Shown piece by piece: positions 18,011 to 26,340 of a DNA stretch of 64,000 nt. The position numbers and the translations under genes are program-made. Source of the DNA: a bacterium (lineage in GTDB: Bacteria; Bdellovibrionota_G; JALEGL01); the NCBI GenBank assembly GCA_022763185.1, contig JALEGL010000014.1:186001-250000 (forward strand), given 5' to 3'. Within the stretch, counting starts at the first letter, position 1, and each line of letters starts with the position of its first letter. Below the pieces are notes generated by a model. It was not told the DNA's origin, made no database searches, and saw nothing but the letters and a program-made list of their open reading frames with translations.

Positions 18011-18034
18011 GAATTATACATTTAAATTAAGCGC

Positions 18035-18664
18035 TTAAGATTTCTTAGGGACATGAGTTCTATAAATATAGTCCCATAGTGGAGAAGATACACCGTACAA
18101 CTTATCTTTGTATTTGTAGTGATGAAGATTATGGTTTTTCCATAAAACTTTTAAAAAGTTTCTTGGGGTTGGAAAGATATGAACTGAGTAATGCACAGCC
18201 AAGTATGTGGCATAGCCAAAAAGAAAACCTGCTGCCAAAGGGTGGGCTTGTTTGGGTGCCATAAACTCAAATATTGAGACAATCAAGTAGGCAATTATAA
18301 TGCTTAGCCATGGCGGTAATGCCAGGCGCATTTTATCTTTAGGATAGTCGTGATGAATGCCATGAACGATATAAGCAATTTTTTTTGTCCATTCAAAGTT
18401 GCCAACAGCATGATAAACAAAACGATGAACATTATATTCAACAAAAGTAAATATAAATAAACCTAAACCAAACATTCCAAGTTTGTTTAAACCAGACAAG
18501 ACTCTAGAAGCATCTGAAAAGAACAATAGAAAAATACTGGAGCCGTAAAATATAGCCAGGGGTATGGCTATGTGGGTTCGGGTTAAAAAGTTCAAAAAAG
18601 GATTTTTGAATATATCGGGTGAAACATTGTTGTTGCTTTTAAAATTTACATCTTTCTGAATCAT
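18035..18664 (-). CDS. Fatty acid hydroxylase superfamily membrane protein
   Basis: 209 residues, four membrane segments and the di-iron histidine clusters of the sterol desaturase/fatty acid hydroxylase family: HRFVYH (about 90), HGIHH (about 111), a lone HYSVH pair (about 160) and HNLHHYKY (about 183). It resembles the fatty acid 2-hydroxylase branch (FA2H/Scs7-like), which hydroxylates the alpha carbon of acyl chains, often for sphingolipids or ornithine lipids. The substrate cannot be told from sequence. Start moved from a TTG to the in-frame ATG two codons downstream. Monocistronic; convergent with the HerA-like gene. Confidence 0.85.
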   Translation of the reverse strand: MIQKDVNFKSNNNVSPDIFKNPFLNFLTRTHIAIPLAIFYGSSIFLLFFSDASRVLSGLNKLGMFGLGLFIFTFVEYNVHRFVYHAVGNFEWTKKIAYIVHGIHHDYPKDKMRLALPPWLSIIIAYLIVSIFEFMAPKQAHPLAAGFLFGYATYLAVHYSVHIFPTPRNFLKVLWKNHNLHHYKYKDKLYGVSSPLWDYIYRTHVPKKS

Positions 18665-18738
18665 GATCAAATTTATGTAACATAAAACCTTTGATCAATT
18701 CAATGTCTTGCGGGTTAAGAAGTAATAAGTAATAAGTT

Positions 18739-19104
18739 TTATAGGCTTAGCAGCTCTATCCAGTCTTGTTCTTTAAAGCCAACCAAGCCTTTGCCATCTT
18801 CTTTTAAGAGGAAAGGGCGTTTAATCAAGAGCCCATTTTGCGTCAGTTCATTGATAATGTCATTTTTGCTAAAACCAGCAATTTTTTCTTTGTAGTTGTT
18901 TTGTCGATAGACTTGGCCAGAAGTGTTGAAAAGTTTTTTCTCTGCTTCTGGATAATTGAGCATCATGGCTTTCAGCTCTTTTTTAGTGGGCGCCTTTTCT
19001 CTTAAATCAATAAGCGTATAATCTATTTTGTGCTGATCAAGAAACTTAAGCGCTTTTTTACAGCTTGTACAGTTAGGGTGCCAATATAGTTTTAAGTTTT
19101 GCAT
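18739..19104 (-). CDS. ArsC/Spx-family (YffB-like) thioredoxin-fold protein
   Basis: 121 residues, glutaredoxin-like ArsC/Spx family. Begins LKLYWHPNCTSCKKALKFL: a CxxC pair (CTSC), unlike arsenate reductases proper, which keep only the first Cys with the HxCxTxR pattern. IDYTLIDLREKAP and LLIKRPFLL are family hallmarks. Possible roles are a thiol reductase or an Spx-like regulator; I cannot choose. Two ATGs lie two codons apart: the GGAG motif sits only 3 nt from the first but 9 nt from the second, so the second was chosen. Confidence 0.85.
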   Translation of the reverse strand: MQNLKLYWHPNCTSCKKALKFLDQHKIDYTLIDLREKAPTKKELKAMMLNYPEAEKKLFNTSGQVYRQNNYKEKIAGFSKNDIINELTQNGLLIKRPFLLKEDGKGLVGFKEQDWIELLSL

Positions 19105-19131
19105 ATACATTACTCCACATTCAGGCTAGGG

Positions 19132-19857
19132 TTAATTTTTGTTAGCATCGGCATAAGCGAAGACTTGTTTTAAAGCCTCGGTTGTTCTTAGTGTTGGGTT
19201 TTCTCTGATTTTTTTTTCTTCTTGAGCAAGTGATAAAAATAAACCATCAATGGCTTTTTCGGTCACATATGCAGTTAGATTGGTTTGCACAGGTTCAACA
19301 GTGGGGATTTTGTTATAGCTACTCATAACTGTTTTCCAATATTGGTTAGCGTTTACAGCATCCAGTTTGTTTTTAATAATTGGTGAAAAACTATGTTTAA
19401 GCTGTGACAGTGTTTTTTCTTTAAAATAGCGGGTTGCTGCATTTTCAGAGCCAAGGACAATAGTGCGCACATCTTTAAAAGTCATTTGTCTGATCGCATT
19501 TAAAAAGATTGGTTTTGCTTGGTTTGCTGCGGCTTCGGCAGCTTGATTAAGAGACAGTATCGTTTTATCAACCAAGGTGTTCATGCCTAATGATCGTAAA
19601 GTATTTTCAACTTTACGGGCTTCGTTTGGAAAAGTTATTTTAAACAGTTCATCCTTGTAATAACCATTCTTCTTAGACAGTTTTTCAGAGCTGTTAGCGG
19701 TTGCAATAGATAAGGCTTGTTGTAAAGCTGTTGACATCTGCTCTTCACTCAGTGGAGCGCCTGTGACAGATGCCCCTGCTTGTTTTAGGAATTCAGAGGT
19801 CTCTGCACAGTTTAGTAGGGTTATAGAGCATAACAGTAAAAGTGTGTTTCTAAACAT
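19132..19857 (-). CDS. DUF4197 lipoprotein
   Basis: 241 residues. Lipobox LLNC (Cys17) after a short hydrophobic signal. Mature protein is helical and matches the DUF4197 pattern: ALSIATANSSEKLSKKNGYY, then the LRSLGMNTLVDK and NQAAEAAANQAKPIFLNAI stretches, then AATRYFKEKT and YVTEKAIDGLFLSLA near the C-terminus. Family function is unknown; members are periplasmic lipoproteins of Gram-negative bacteria. Stands 21 nt upstream of the ArsC-like gene on the same strand, so the two may be co-transcribed. Confidence 0.9.
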   Translation of the reverse strand: MFRNTLLLLCSITLLNCAETSEFLKQAGASVTGAPLSEEQMSTALQQALSIATANSSEKLSKKNGYYKDELFKITFPNEARKVENTLRSLGMNTLVDKTILSLNQAAEAAANQAKPIFLNAIRQMTFKDVRTIVLGSENAATRYFKEKTLSQLKHSFSPIIKNKLDAVNANQYWKTVMSSYNKIPTVEPVQTNLTAYVTEKAIDGLFLSLAQEEKKIRENPTLRTTEALKQVFAYADANKN

Positions 19858-19916
19858 GTGCTAAACATTAGTCTAGAAAGTTTAAAAACACAACTTCAAC
19901 CCTTAATAAGAGAAAT

Positions 19917-21497
19917 TTATGGTGTGAAGTAGGTGGGTGCTCCTGGACCTACGGGTAAACCAAAGACAAAAACCCAAACATAAAATAATATACTCCAGGC
20001 TAACATAAACAATATAGAGTAAGGGAGCATGGTGCTGATAATGGTTCCCACACCGGTTCTTTTATCGAAGCGATACGCAAACGCTAAGATGAGACCAAAA
20101 TATGACATCATTGGGGTGATAATGTTGGTGCTGGAATCACCAATTCTGTAAGCAGCTTGTATGACTTCTGGACTAAAGCCTAAAAGCATTAGCATGGGAA
20201 CAAAGATGGGCGCTGTAGCTGCCCATTGAGCAGAAGCACTTCCTAAACTTAAGTTAACCAGAGCACACACAATGATGAATGGGAAAAAGATAAGTCCACC
20301 TTGTAACCCCAGTTCCTGCATCCATTGAGCGCCCTTGACTGCAAAAATTAAGCCCAAGTTGGTCCATTTAAAACAATTGATGAATTGAGCAGCAGCAAAA
20401 ACAATAACAATATAAAGCCCCATAGTACTCATAGATTTTGCCATAGAGTTAATGACATCTTTATCTGATTTAAAGGCGCCAGTGATTTTTCCATACACAA
20501 CCCCAGGGATTAAAAAGAAAACAAAGATACTGCTCACAATACCTCTCAAAAAAGGCGATCTTAAAATAGCTCCTGTTTCAGGGTCACGTAAAATAGCATT
20601 TTCTGGAATAACACAAAGTAGTAAAATAACAGAAAGCAGCAAGGTTGATATAAATGCCCATTTCATACCTTTGATTTCTAAAGGTGTTGTCTTTTTTAAA
20701 AGTTCCTCTTCGTTTTGATCATTTTCATCGGCATATTTTTCATCATAGTTTCCGAGTTTGGGTTCAACAATTTTTTCAGTGACCCAAGTACCAATGGCTG
20801 CAATAATAAAAGTGCTGGCCATCATGAAATACCAATTAACAGCGGCGTGGACAGTATATTCAGGAGCGATAAGCCTGGCCGCTTCTTGAGTGATGCCGGC
20901 CAAGAGAGGGTCTAGTGTTCCTATCAATAAGTTGGCACTATAACCGCCAGAAACCCCTGCAAAAGTCGCCGCCATACCTGCCAGGGGGTGTCTACCAATA
21001 GACTTAAAAATATAACCACCCAGAGGAATTAAAACCACATAACCAAGTTCTGAAGCCGTGTTAGAAAGAATACCTGCAAAAACTAAATTAAATGTAACCA
21101 AGCTTCTGGGTGCTTTTAAAATAAAACTTCTTACAGCGGTTCTGATTAACCCTGAGCCTTCTGCTACACCCACACCCAACAGGGCAACCAATACAGTTCC
21201 CAAGGGGGCAAAGTTGGTAAAGTTTTTAACCAAGTTTTGGTAGAGCCAGCGGATACCTTCAGCACTGAGTAAACTTACGGCTTTAATGACGCCATCGGCA
21301 CTTCGACCTTTTGCGCCAACAGGCCTTGGGTCAATAACTTCTAAACCCATCCACTCGGCTAAACCACTTAATAAAATGATAGCCAAAGTAAAGTATGCAA
21401 ACAGGGTAACGGGGTGAGGTAAGAGATTACCTGCCCATTCAACAAAATTAAGAAAACGTGAAAAAAAATTGGGTTTGGATTGAGTTTTTGCCGACAT
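19917..21497 (-). CDS. AbgT-family transporter
   Basis: 526 residues, about 11-13 membrane segments. AbgT family (E. coli AbgT imports p-aminobenzoyl-glutamate; some members export sulfonamides). Typical start WAGNLLPHPVTLFAYF, the VALLGVGVAEGSGLI region and re-entrant-loop motifs such as SSTNIITPMMSYF and the SASAQWAATAPIFVPM stretch. A charged cytoplasmic loop (DEKYADENDQNEEELL) lies in the middle. Substrate might be a folate breakdown product or a dipeptide. ATG with an AGGAG ribosome binding site 8 nt upstream. Monocistronic, divergent from the radical SAM gene. Confidence 0.93.
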   Translation of the reverse strand: MSAKTQSKPNFFSRFLNFVEWAGNLLPHPVTLFAYFTLAIILLSGLAEWMGLEVIDPRPVGAKGRSADGVIKAVSLLSAEGIRWLYQNLVKNFTNFAPLGTVLVALLGVGVAEGSGLIRTAVRSFILKAPRSLVTFNLVFAGILSNTASELGYVVLIPLGGYIFKSIGRHPLAGMAATFAGVSGGYSANLLIGTLDPLLAGITQEAARLIAPEYTVHAAVNWYFMMASTFIIAAIGTWVTEKIVEPKLGNYDEKYADENDQNEEELLKKTTPLEIKGMKWAFISTLLLSVILLLCVIPENAILRDPETGAILRSPFLRGIVSSIFVFFLIPGVVYGKITGAFKSDKDVINSMAKSMSTMGLYIVIVFAAAQFINCFKWTNLGLIFAVKGAQWMQELGLQGGLIFFPFIIVCALVNLSLGSASAQWAATAPIFVPMLMLLGFSPEVIQAAYRIGDSSTNIITPMMSYFGLILAFAYRFDKRTGVGTIISTMLPYSILFMLAWSILFYVWVFVFGLPVGPGAPTYFTP

Positions 21498-21635
21498 ATC
21501 ATCTCCTTGTTTAATGCCTAATTAAGTGAGCTTCATAACATATTCAGGTTTAATTTTTCTCTCTATATACAGCATAAAGAAAAAAATTAAATGATTATCT
21601 TGTATTAGAGCCATAAGTTATGAGATGCTATTGGC

Positions 21636-23123
21636 ATGTCTGATGTTTTAGTGATCAACCAACCCTTTGTTAAAGATTTTTGTAGAACGCAGCGCTGGGC
21701 AGCAAAAACCAGAGGTAGAGTGCTTAGAGCACCCGATTGGCTAGCTTATGCTACGGCTGTTTTAGAAAAAGAAAACGTAGATGTTAAGCTGTATGATTTT
21801 CCTGCCAGAGAATGGGGAAGAAAAGAATTTAGAGAGTTGATTGCAGAGCAACAGCCTCAATATGTGGTTTTAGATTCAACCACACCATCTATTGAATCAG
21901 ATATTGGCTGTGCCAAAGAAGTGAAGGAAATGGCACCGCATGCAAAAGTTATTATGGTGGGACCTCATGCTTCTTCTTGCTCAGACGAGACACTTAAAAA
22001 CGCCAATGGCGCTGTGGACGCTATTGCTGTGGGTGAGTACGATTATACGGTTAGAGATTTAGTGACCCGAGACCCACATTGGAAAGAGGTGCAGGGAGCC
22101 GTTCTGTGGAATGGTGGAGATATCGTCAAAAATGAAGATAGACCTCTGATAGAACCCATTGATGAGTTACCTTATCCAGCCTGGCATCAGTTGGATTTAT
22201 TAAAGTATTTTGATGGTACAAAACTTCACCCTTATGTTGATATTTTTTCTGGCAGAGGCTGCCCCCATAAATGTACATTTTGTTTGTGGCCGCAAGTAAT
22301 GCATGGCCACAAGTTACGTTTGCGTGATCCAAAATGTGTTGTTGATGAAATGGAATGGGTCATCTCTATCTGTCCTGAGGTTGTACAAGGAGGAGAATTT
22401 TTCTTTGAAGATGATACCTTTACTTTGCATAAACCCACGGCTTTAGGCATTTGTGAAGAGATCTTATCTCGGGGTTTAAAAGTTACGTTCTCTGTTAATG
22501 CAAGAGTAGATACGGCCGATTTACACATGATGGAAATGTTAAAAAAAGCAGGGTGTAGAGAGTTATTGGTTGGTTTTGAGTCGGGCAATCAACAAGTATT
22601 GGATAACATTAAAAAACGTGCAACTGTAGAGCAAGCAAAAGTATTTATGGATCGGACCAAGCAAGCTGGCTTAGATGTGCATGGAACCTTTGTTATGGGT
22701 TTACCGGGTGAGACCAAGGACAGCATGAAAGAAACCGTTGAATTTGCCAATGGTTTAGGCCTGCATACATTACAGTTTTCTGCTGCAATGCCGTTTCCAG
22801 GCACTAAGTATTTTGAATATGCTGAAGAAAAAGGCTATCTCAATACCAAGGATTGGTCTAAATGGCTTGATCCAGAAGGTGAACAAACCGGAGTGGTGAG
22901 CTATCCAGGTTTAAGCAAAGATGAAGTTGAAGCAGGCGTTAATGAGGGCCTAAAACGGTTTTATTTTCGACCCAGCTACATTTTGAAGTTTGCGCTTAAA
23001 AACATGCACTTTAAAGATTTTTTACGCAAGGTTAGAGGGTTTAAGCATTTTGCTGGTTATTTGATTGAAAATAATCGCTGGGTAAAAAAGCTGTTTAAAA
23101 AGTCATCAAATAAAACAGTGTAG
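21636..23123 (+). CDS. Radical SAM protein with N-terminal B12-binding-like domain
   Basis: 495 residues. N-terminal Rossmann-like domain (about 1-145) of the cobalamin-binding type (VVLDSTTPSIESDI, IMVGPHAS, AIAVGEYDYTV), though the DxHxxG lower ligand motif is absent, as in many class B enzymes. Radical SAM core from about 195 with C209-x3-C213-x2-C216 (GRGCPHKCTFC), followed by the ELLVGFESGN and GTFVMGLPGET motifs. Class B radical SAM enzymes methylate or rearrange unactivated carbons; relatives include hopanoid and anaerobic Mg-cyclase enzymes. It precedes two glycosyltransferase genes on the same strand with a 71-nt gap, so a lipid or glycan substrate is plausible. Reaction not determinable here. 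Confidence 0.85.
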   Translation: MSDVLVINQPFVKDFCRTQRWAAKTRGRVLRAPDWLAYATAVLEKENVDVKLYDFPAREWGRKEFRELIAEQQPQYVVLDSTTPSIESDIGCAKEVKEMAPHAKVIMVGPHASSCSDETLKNANGAVDAIAVGEYDYTVRDLVTRDPHWKEVQGAVLWNGGDIVKNEDRPLIEPIDELPYPAWHQLDLLKYFDGTKLHPYVDIFSGRGCPHKCTFCLWPQVMHGHKLRLRDPKCVVDEMEWVISICPEVVQGGEFFFEDDTFTLHKPTALGICEEILSRGLKVTFSVNARVDTADLHMMEMLKKAGCRELLVGFESGNQQVLDNIKKRATVEQAKVFMDRTKQAGLDVHGTFVMGLPGETKDSMKETVEFANGLGLHTLQFSAAMPFPGTKYFEYAEEKGYLNTKDWSKWLDPEGEQTGVVSYPGLSKDEVEAGVNEGLKRFYFRPSYILKFALKNMHFKDFLRKVRGFKHFAGYLIENNRWVKKLFKKSSNKTV

Positions 23124-23194
23124 GGTGTATATCGGTCAGGCCTCGGCAGAAAATATTTAAATATGAGGCAAACTTTATATAGACCCAATGATGG

Positions 23195-24193
23195 ATGATG
23201 CCAAAGAATGATAAAATCTTAAGCGTTGTTGTTGTTGCATACAATGAAGAAGAGCATATCGCTCAATGCATCGACTCTATACTTCAACAAATCACGTCTT
23301 ATGCTTACCATGTCATTGTTGTAGATGATGGATCAACGGACCAAACTGCTGATATCTTGAATAGTTATCAAGACTTAATTCAAATTATTCACACCAAAAA
23401 CCAAGGTCCTAGCCATGCCCGCAATCTTGCAATACAATCTACACAAAGTCCGTGGCTTGCTTTTTTTGATGCGGATGCTGTTCTAGACGAGCATTGTATT
23501 GAAACTTTGTTGGTTCAAGCTCTAACACTTACAAAAGACAATACACGTTCTTTTTCTGTAGGAGGAAAACAAAGTGTTAGCCCTAAGGCACAAAACTGTG
23601 AAAAAAATACAGCTCAGTTTTTACAAAGCTTAAGCTTTGCATCAGACTATTTGCATGAGGCAGAAGACCTTCAAAGAGTAAATCATGTCCCAAGTTGTAA
23701 CGTTATTTATTCGACCAAGAGTCTCCAAGCGGTCAGAGGTTTTGATGAAAGACTGTGGCCCTGTGAAGATCTTGACTTGGATATTCGATTAACAAAAGTG
23801 TTGGATCATCAGGTTTTTTATTGTCCAAAAGCCAATATTTTTCATAGGCGTCCCAAGACCTACTGGAGTTTATTAAGAATGTTTTATCGGTATGGTTTTG
23901 GCCATGGTTTATTGGTCAAAAAGCATGGGTTATGTCAAAAGATACATGCGTTACCTATATTAAGCTTAATCTTGATTATGTTATTGGGGATTTGCATGTT
24001 TCAGTCTTTTTGCAGCAGTTTGCTTATCGTTTTAGGAATTTGTTTATTTAATTTTATATTTTGGCTTTTAATAAGAAAACAGTTAAAAGAAGCCGTGTTG
24101 TTTTCATGTTTGTTAATGATGTGTATACCCGTTTGGAACTTTGGTTTTGCAAGCGCAATGTTTGCCAACAAAACTCGTTTTGCCCATGATTAA
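23195..24193 (+). CDS. Family 2 glycosyltransferase with C-terminal membrane segments
   Basis: 332 residues. GT-A fold: LSVVVVAYNEEEHIAQCI, VVDDGSTDQT and the DxD-like FFDADAVLD; acceptor-side region with WPCEDLDLDIR (ED motif). The C-terminal 90 residues form three hydrophobic helices, so it is anchored on the inner membrane with a cytoplasmic catalytic domain. Adds a sugar from a nucleotide- or polyprenyl-linked donor to an unknown acceptor. Two consecutive ATG codons at the start. Ends 8 nt inside the next gene. Confidence 0.88.
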   Translation: MMPKNDKILSVVVVAYNEEEHIAQCIDSILQQITSYAYHVIVVDDGSTDQTADILNSYQDLIQIIHTKNQGPSHARNLAIQSTQSPWLAFFDADAVLDEHCIETLLVQALTLTKDNTRSFSVGGKQSVSPKAQNCEKNTAQFLQSLSFASDYLHEAEDLQRVNHVPSCNVIYSTKSLQAVRGFDERLWPCEDLDLDIRLTKVLDHQVFYCPKANIFHRRPKTYWSLLRMFYRYGFGHGLLVKKHGLCQKIHALPILSLILIMLLGICMFQSFCSSLLIVLGICLFNFIFWLLIRKQLKEAVLFSCLLMMCIPVWNFGFASAMFANKTRFAHD

Positions 24194-25409
24194 TTTATCA
24201 CTCATAATCCCAGCTTATAATGAAGGCTCACATATTTTTGAAGTTTTAGATCAGGCAGCACACAGAATTTCAAGCTATCAGCAGAAGAATCCACAATTTA
24301 AAGGTGAGCTTATTGTGGTTAACGATGGTTCTTTTGACCAGACTCAGGAAGAGATTGATAAATTTAGCAAAGTTCATTTGGATAAATATAAGCAGCTTAG
24401 CTTTCACTGCGTCAGTTACAAAAAAAATCAAGGTTATGGAGCGGCACTCAAGCACGGTTTTGCTGCAGCAAAAGGTGAATATTTATCTTTTATGGATGGA
24501 GATAGAACTATTGATGCGCAAACGGTTTTGGGATTGTATGAACAGCTGAAGTCTAATCCCGATAAACACATGGCTACAGGGCAGCGTTTTTCAAGCAAAT
24601 CCAGTAAAATGCCCAAAGTGAGAAAATTGGGTAATGTTATATTTGCTCAGTTATTGAGCTTTTTGTCCGGTAAAAGAATCACAGATACGGCTAGCGGGGT
24701 TAGGGTTTTTGACCGTGAAGCTTTAAATAAAATGTTACCTCTGCCAAATGGACTCCATTTCACTCCAGCGATGTCGAGTAAAGCCGTACATGAAGATATA
24801 GAAGTTTTAGAGGTGCCGATCGATTATTATGATCGAGAGGGAAAATCAAAGTTAAGTGTCGTCAAAGATGGATGGCGTTTTTTTCATGTTATTGTCAGTA
24901 TTGTGATGATGTACAACCCTTTTAAAATATTGTTTTTAGTGGGTATGGGCTTAATCATTATTGGACTAGTTTTTATGATGCCTTTAATCCGGTCTTTTTA
25001 TCAACATGAAGCCATTTTGTTCAGTGATTATATTTACCGGTCTTTGGGGGCTTTTTCATTAATAGTCATGGGAACACAAGCGATTCTCTTGGGTGTTCTA
25101 GCGCGATTTATTGTTTCTACATTTTTCAAACGCTATGAAAAAGATTGGCTGATACAAAAACTTAATCAGTATCTGCGTGTTTATGAAAATATGATTGCCT
25201 ATGGTTCAGTCATTTTATTAATAGGGGCTAGCATTTTAACGGCATTTTTTATTCGCTATCTAGCAATAGGGGGGTTACATACGCACTGGGTTGTTATCTT
25301 GTTATCTTCTGGTTTTATGATAGTGGGGGGACAAATGATCACCAGTGGGATCTTAATGAATGTTTTAAAAGATATTAAACAGGCACTGAAAGAGGGAGAT
25401 GCATTTTGA
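24186..25409 (+). CDS. Family 2 glycosyltransferase, polyprenyl-phosphate sugar synthase type
   Basis: 407 residues. DPM1/GtrB/ArnC-like: LSLIIPAYNEGSHI, VVNDGSFDQT, KKNQGYGAALKHGFAAAKGE and MDGDRTIDA (DxD); then DTASGVRVFDREAL and a C-terminal membrane domain of four helices. Such enzymes load a sugar on undecaprenyl phosphate for flipping, or act directly on a lipid. An upstream TTG would extend it by 15 residues, but the ATG starts exactly at the conserved strand and overlaps the previous gene by 8 nt. Its stop overlaps the purC start by 4 nt. Confidence 0.88.
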   Translation: MINLSLIIPAYNEGSHIFEVLDQAAHRISSYQQKNPQFKGELIVVNDGSFDQTQEEIDKFSKVHLDKYKQLSFHCVSYKKNQGYGAALKHGFAAAKGEYLSFMDGDRTIDAQTVLGLYEQLKSNPDKHMATGQRFSSKSSKMPKVRKLGNVIFAQLLSFLSGKRITDTASGVRVFDREALNKMLPLPNGLHFTPAMSSKAVHEDIEVLEVPIDYYDREGKSKLSVVKDGWRFFHVIVSIVMMYNPFKILFLVGMGLIIIGLVFMMPLIRSFYQHEAILFSDYIYRSLGAFSLIVMGTQAILLGVLARFIVSTFFKRYEKDWLIQKLNQYLRVYENMIAYGSVILLIGASILTAFFIRYLAIGGLHTHWVVILLSSGFMIVGGQMITSGILMNVLKDIKQALKEGDAF

Positions 25410-26110
25410 ATCAAGCACCATTGTATCAGGGTAAAGCAAAACAAATATGGTCACACAGTGAAGGGCTCTACACGATGCGTTTTACCGATTGCGCAACTGC
25501 ATTCAATGCCAAGAAAAAAGCAGATATCGCAGGTAAAGGTATTTTAAACCGGGATATTTGCTATACAATCTATCAATATCTTGAGGAGCAAGGAATTGCT
25601 ACGCATTTGGTAGAAGTTTCAGGCGAAAGTGATTTGATTGTTAAACAATTAAAGATGATCCCTGTAGAAGTCATTGTGAGAAATATTTCTGCGGGAAGTT
25701 TATGTAAACGTCTGGGGATTAAGCCTGATCAAGAAATAAAGCCGCCCATTATGGAATTAAATTTAAAAAGTGATCCCTTAGATGATCCCTTAATCAATGA
25801 AGATCATATTACTTGGATGAAATTAGCCAGTCCAGAGCAAATTCAAGAAATGAAAGCCATCAGCAGTAAAATCAATGAAGCCTTGCAAGCAATGTTTTTA
25901 AAGTGTGATATTCTGCTAGCAGATTTTAAGGTAGAGTTTGGTGTTGATGCTAACGGTAAGATCGTGTTGGGTGATGAAATAACCCCTGATGGATGTCGTT
26001 TGTGGGACAAAAATAGTAAAAAAATTCTTGATAAAGATGTTTTTAGACGTGATTTAGGCAGTTTAACAGAAGCATATGAAGAGGTTTATAGGAGGCTAAG
26101 CAGCATATGA
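25406..26110 (+). CDS. purC: SAICAR synthetase
   Basis: 234 residues; ligates aspartate to CAIR in de novo purine synthesis. Motifs YQGKAKQIW, FNAKKKADIAGKG, VRNISAGSLCKRLGI, KVEFGVDANG and DEITPDGCRLWD are canonical. Starts with TTG: the codon overlaps the stop of the glycosyltransferase gene as TTGA, and GGGAG lies 7-9 nt upstream; no ATG or GTG fits the conserved N-terminus. So the purine genes are translationally linked to the glycosyltransferase gene. The purS start overlaps by 4 nt (ATGA). Confidence 0.96.
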   Translation: MNQAPLYQGKAKQIWSHSEGLYTMRFTDCATAFNAKKKADIAGKGILNRDICYTIYQYLEEQGIATHLVEVSGESDLIVKQLKMIPVEVIVRNISAGSLCKRLGIKPDQEIKPPIMELNLKSDPLDDPLINEDHITWMKLASPEQIQEMKAISSKINEALQAMFLKCDILLADFKVEFGVDANGKIVLGDEITPDGCRLWDKNSKKILDKDVFRRDLGSLTEAYEEVYRRLSSI

Positions 26111-26340
26111 GTTATAAAACCAAAGTTAAAATAATGTTAAAACCCGAAGTGCTTGATCCACAAGGACAGGCCATTAAAAAAAGCTTGTTAAGATCAGGAT
26201 ATGAGCAAATTAATGATGTTAGAGTTGGGAAAAGTATAGAGCTTGTTTTTGATGAAAAGCCCAGCGATGAAGAGTTAAAAAAACTAAGTGAAACAATCTT
26301 AAGCAACCCAGTCATAGAGGTTTGCAGCTATGAGTCTTAA
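26107..26340 (+). CDS. purS: FGAM synthetase, PurS subunit
   Basis: 77 residues, the small dimeric subunit that bridges PurL and PurQ in the three-part formylglycinamidine ribonucleotide synthetase. Matches the family in length and pattern: [28 protein letters not shown] and [12 protein letters not shown]. Coupled to purC by ATGA and overlapping purL by 11 nt. The usual third subunit gene purQ normally sits between purS and purL, but is missing here. Confidence 0.95.
   Translation: MSYKTKVKIMLKPEVLDPQGQAIKKSLLRSGYEQINDVRVGKSIELVFDEKPSDEELKKLSETILSNPVIEVCSYES

Noticed and set aside
18671-18738. AGTAATA direct repeats near 18720-18735 between the hydroxylase and ArsC-like genes
   Set aside because: Only two copies of a 7-8 nt AT-rich unit; expected by chance in this composition.
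20452-20915. Plus-strand frames inside the AbgT gene
   Set aside because: Shadows of a long membrane protein gene; no start signals.
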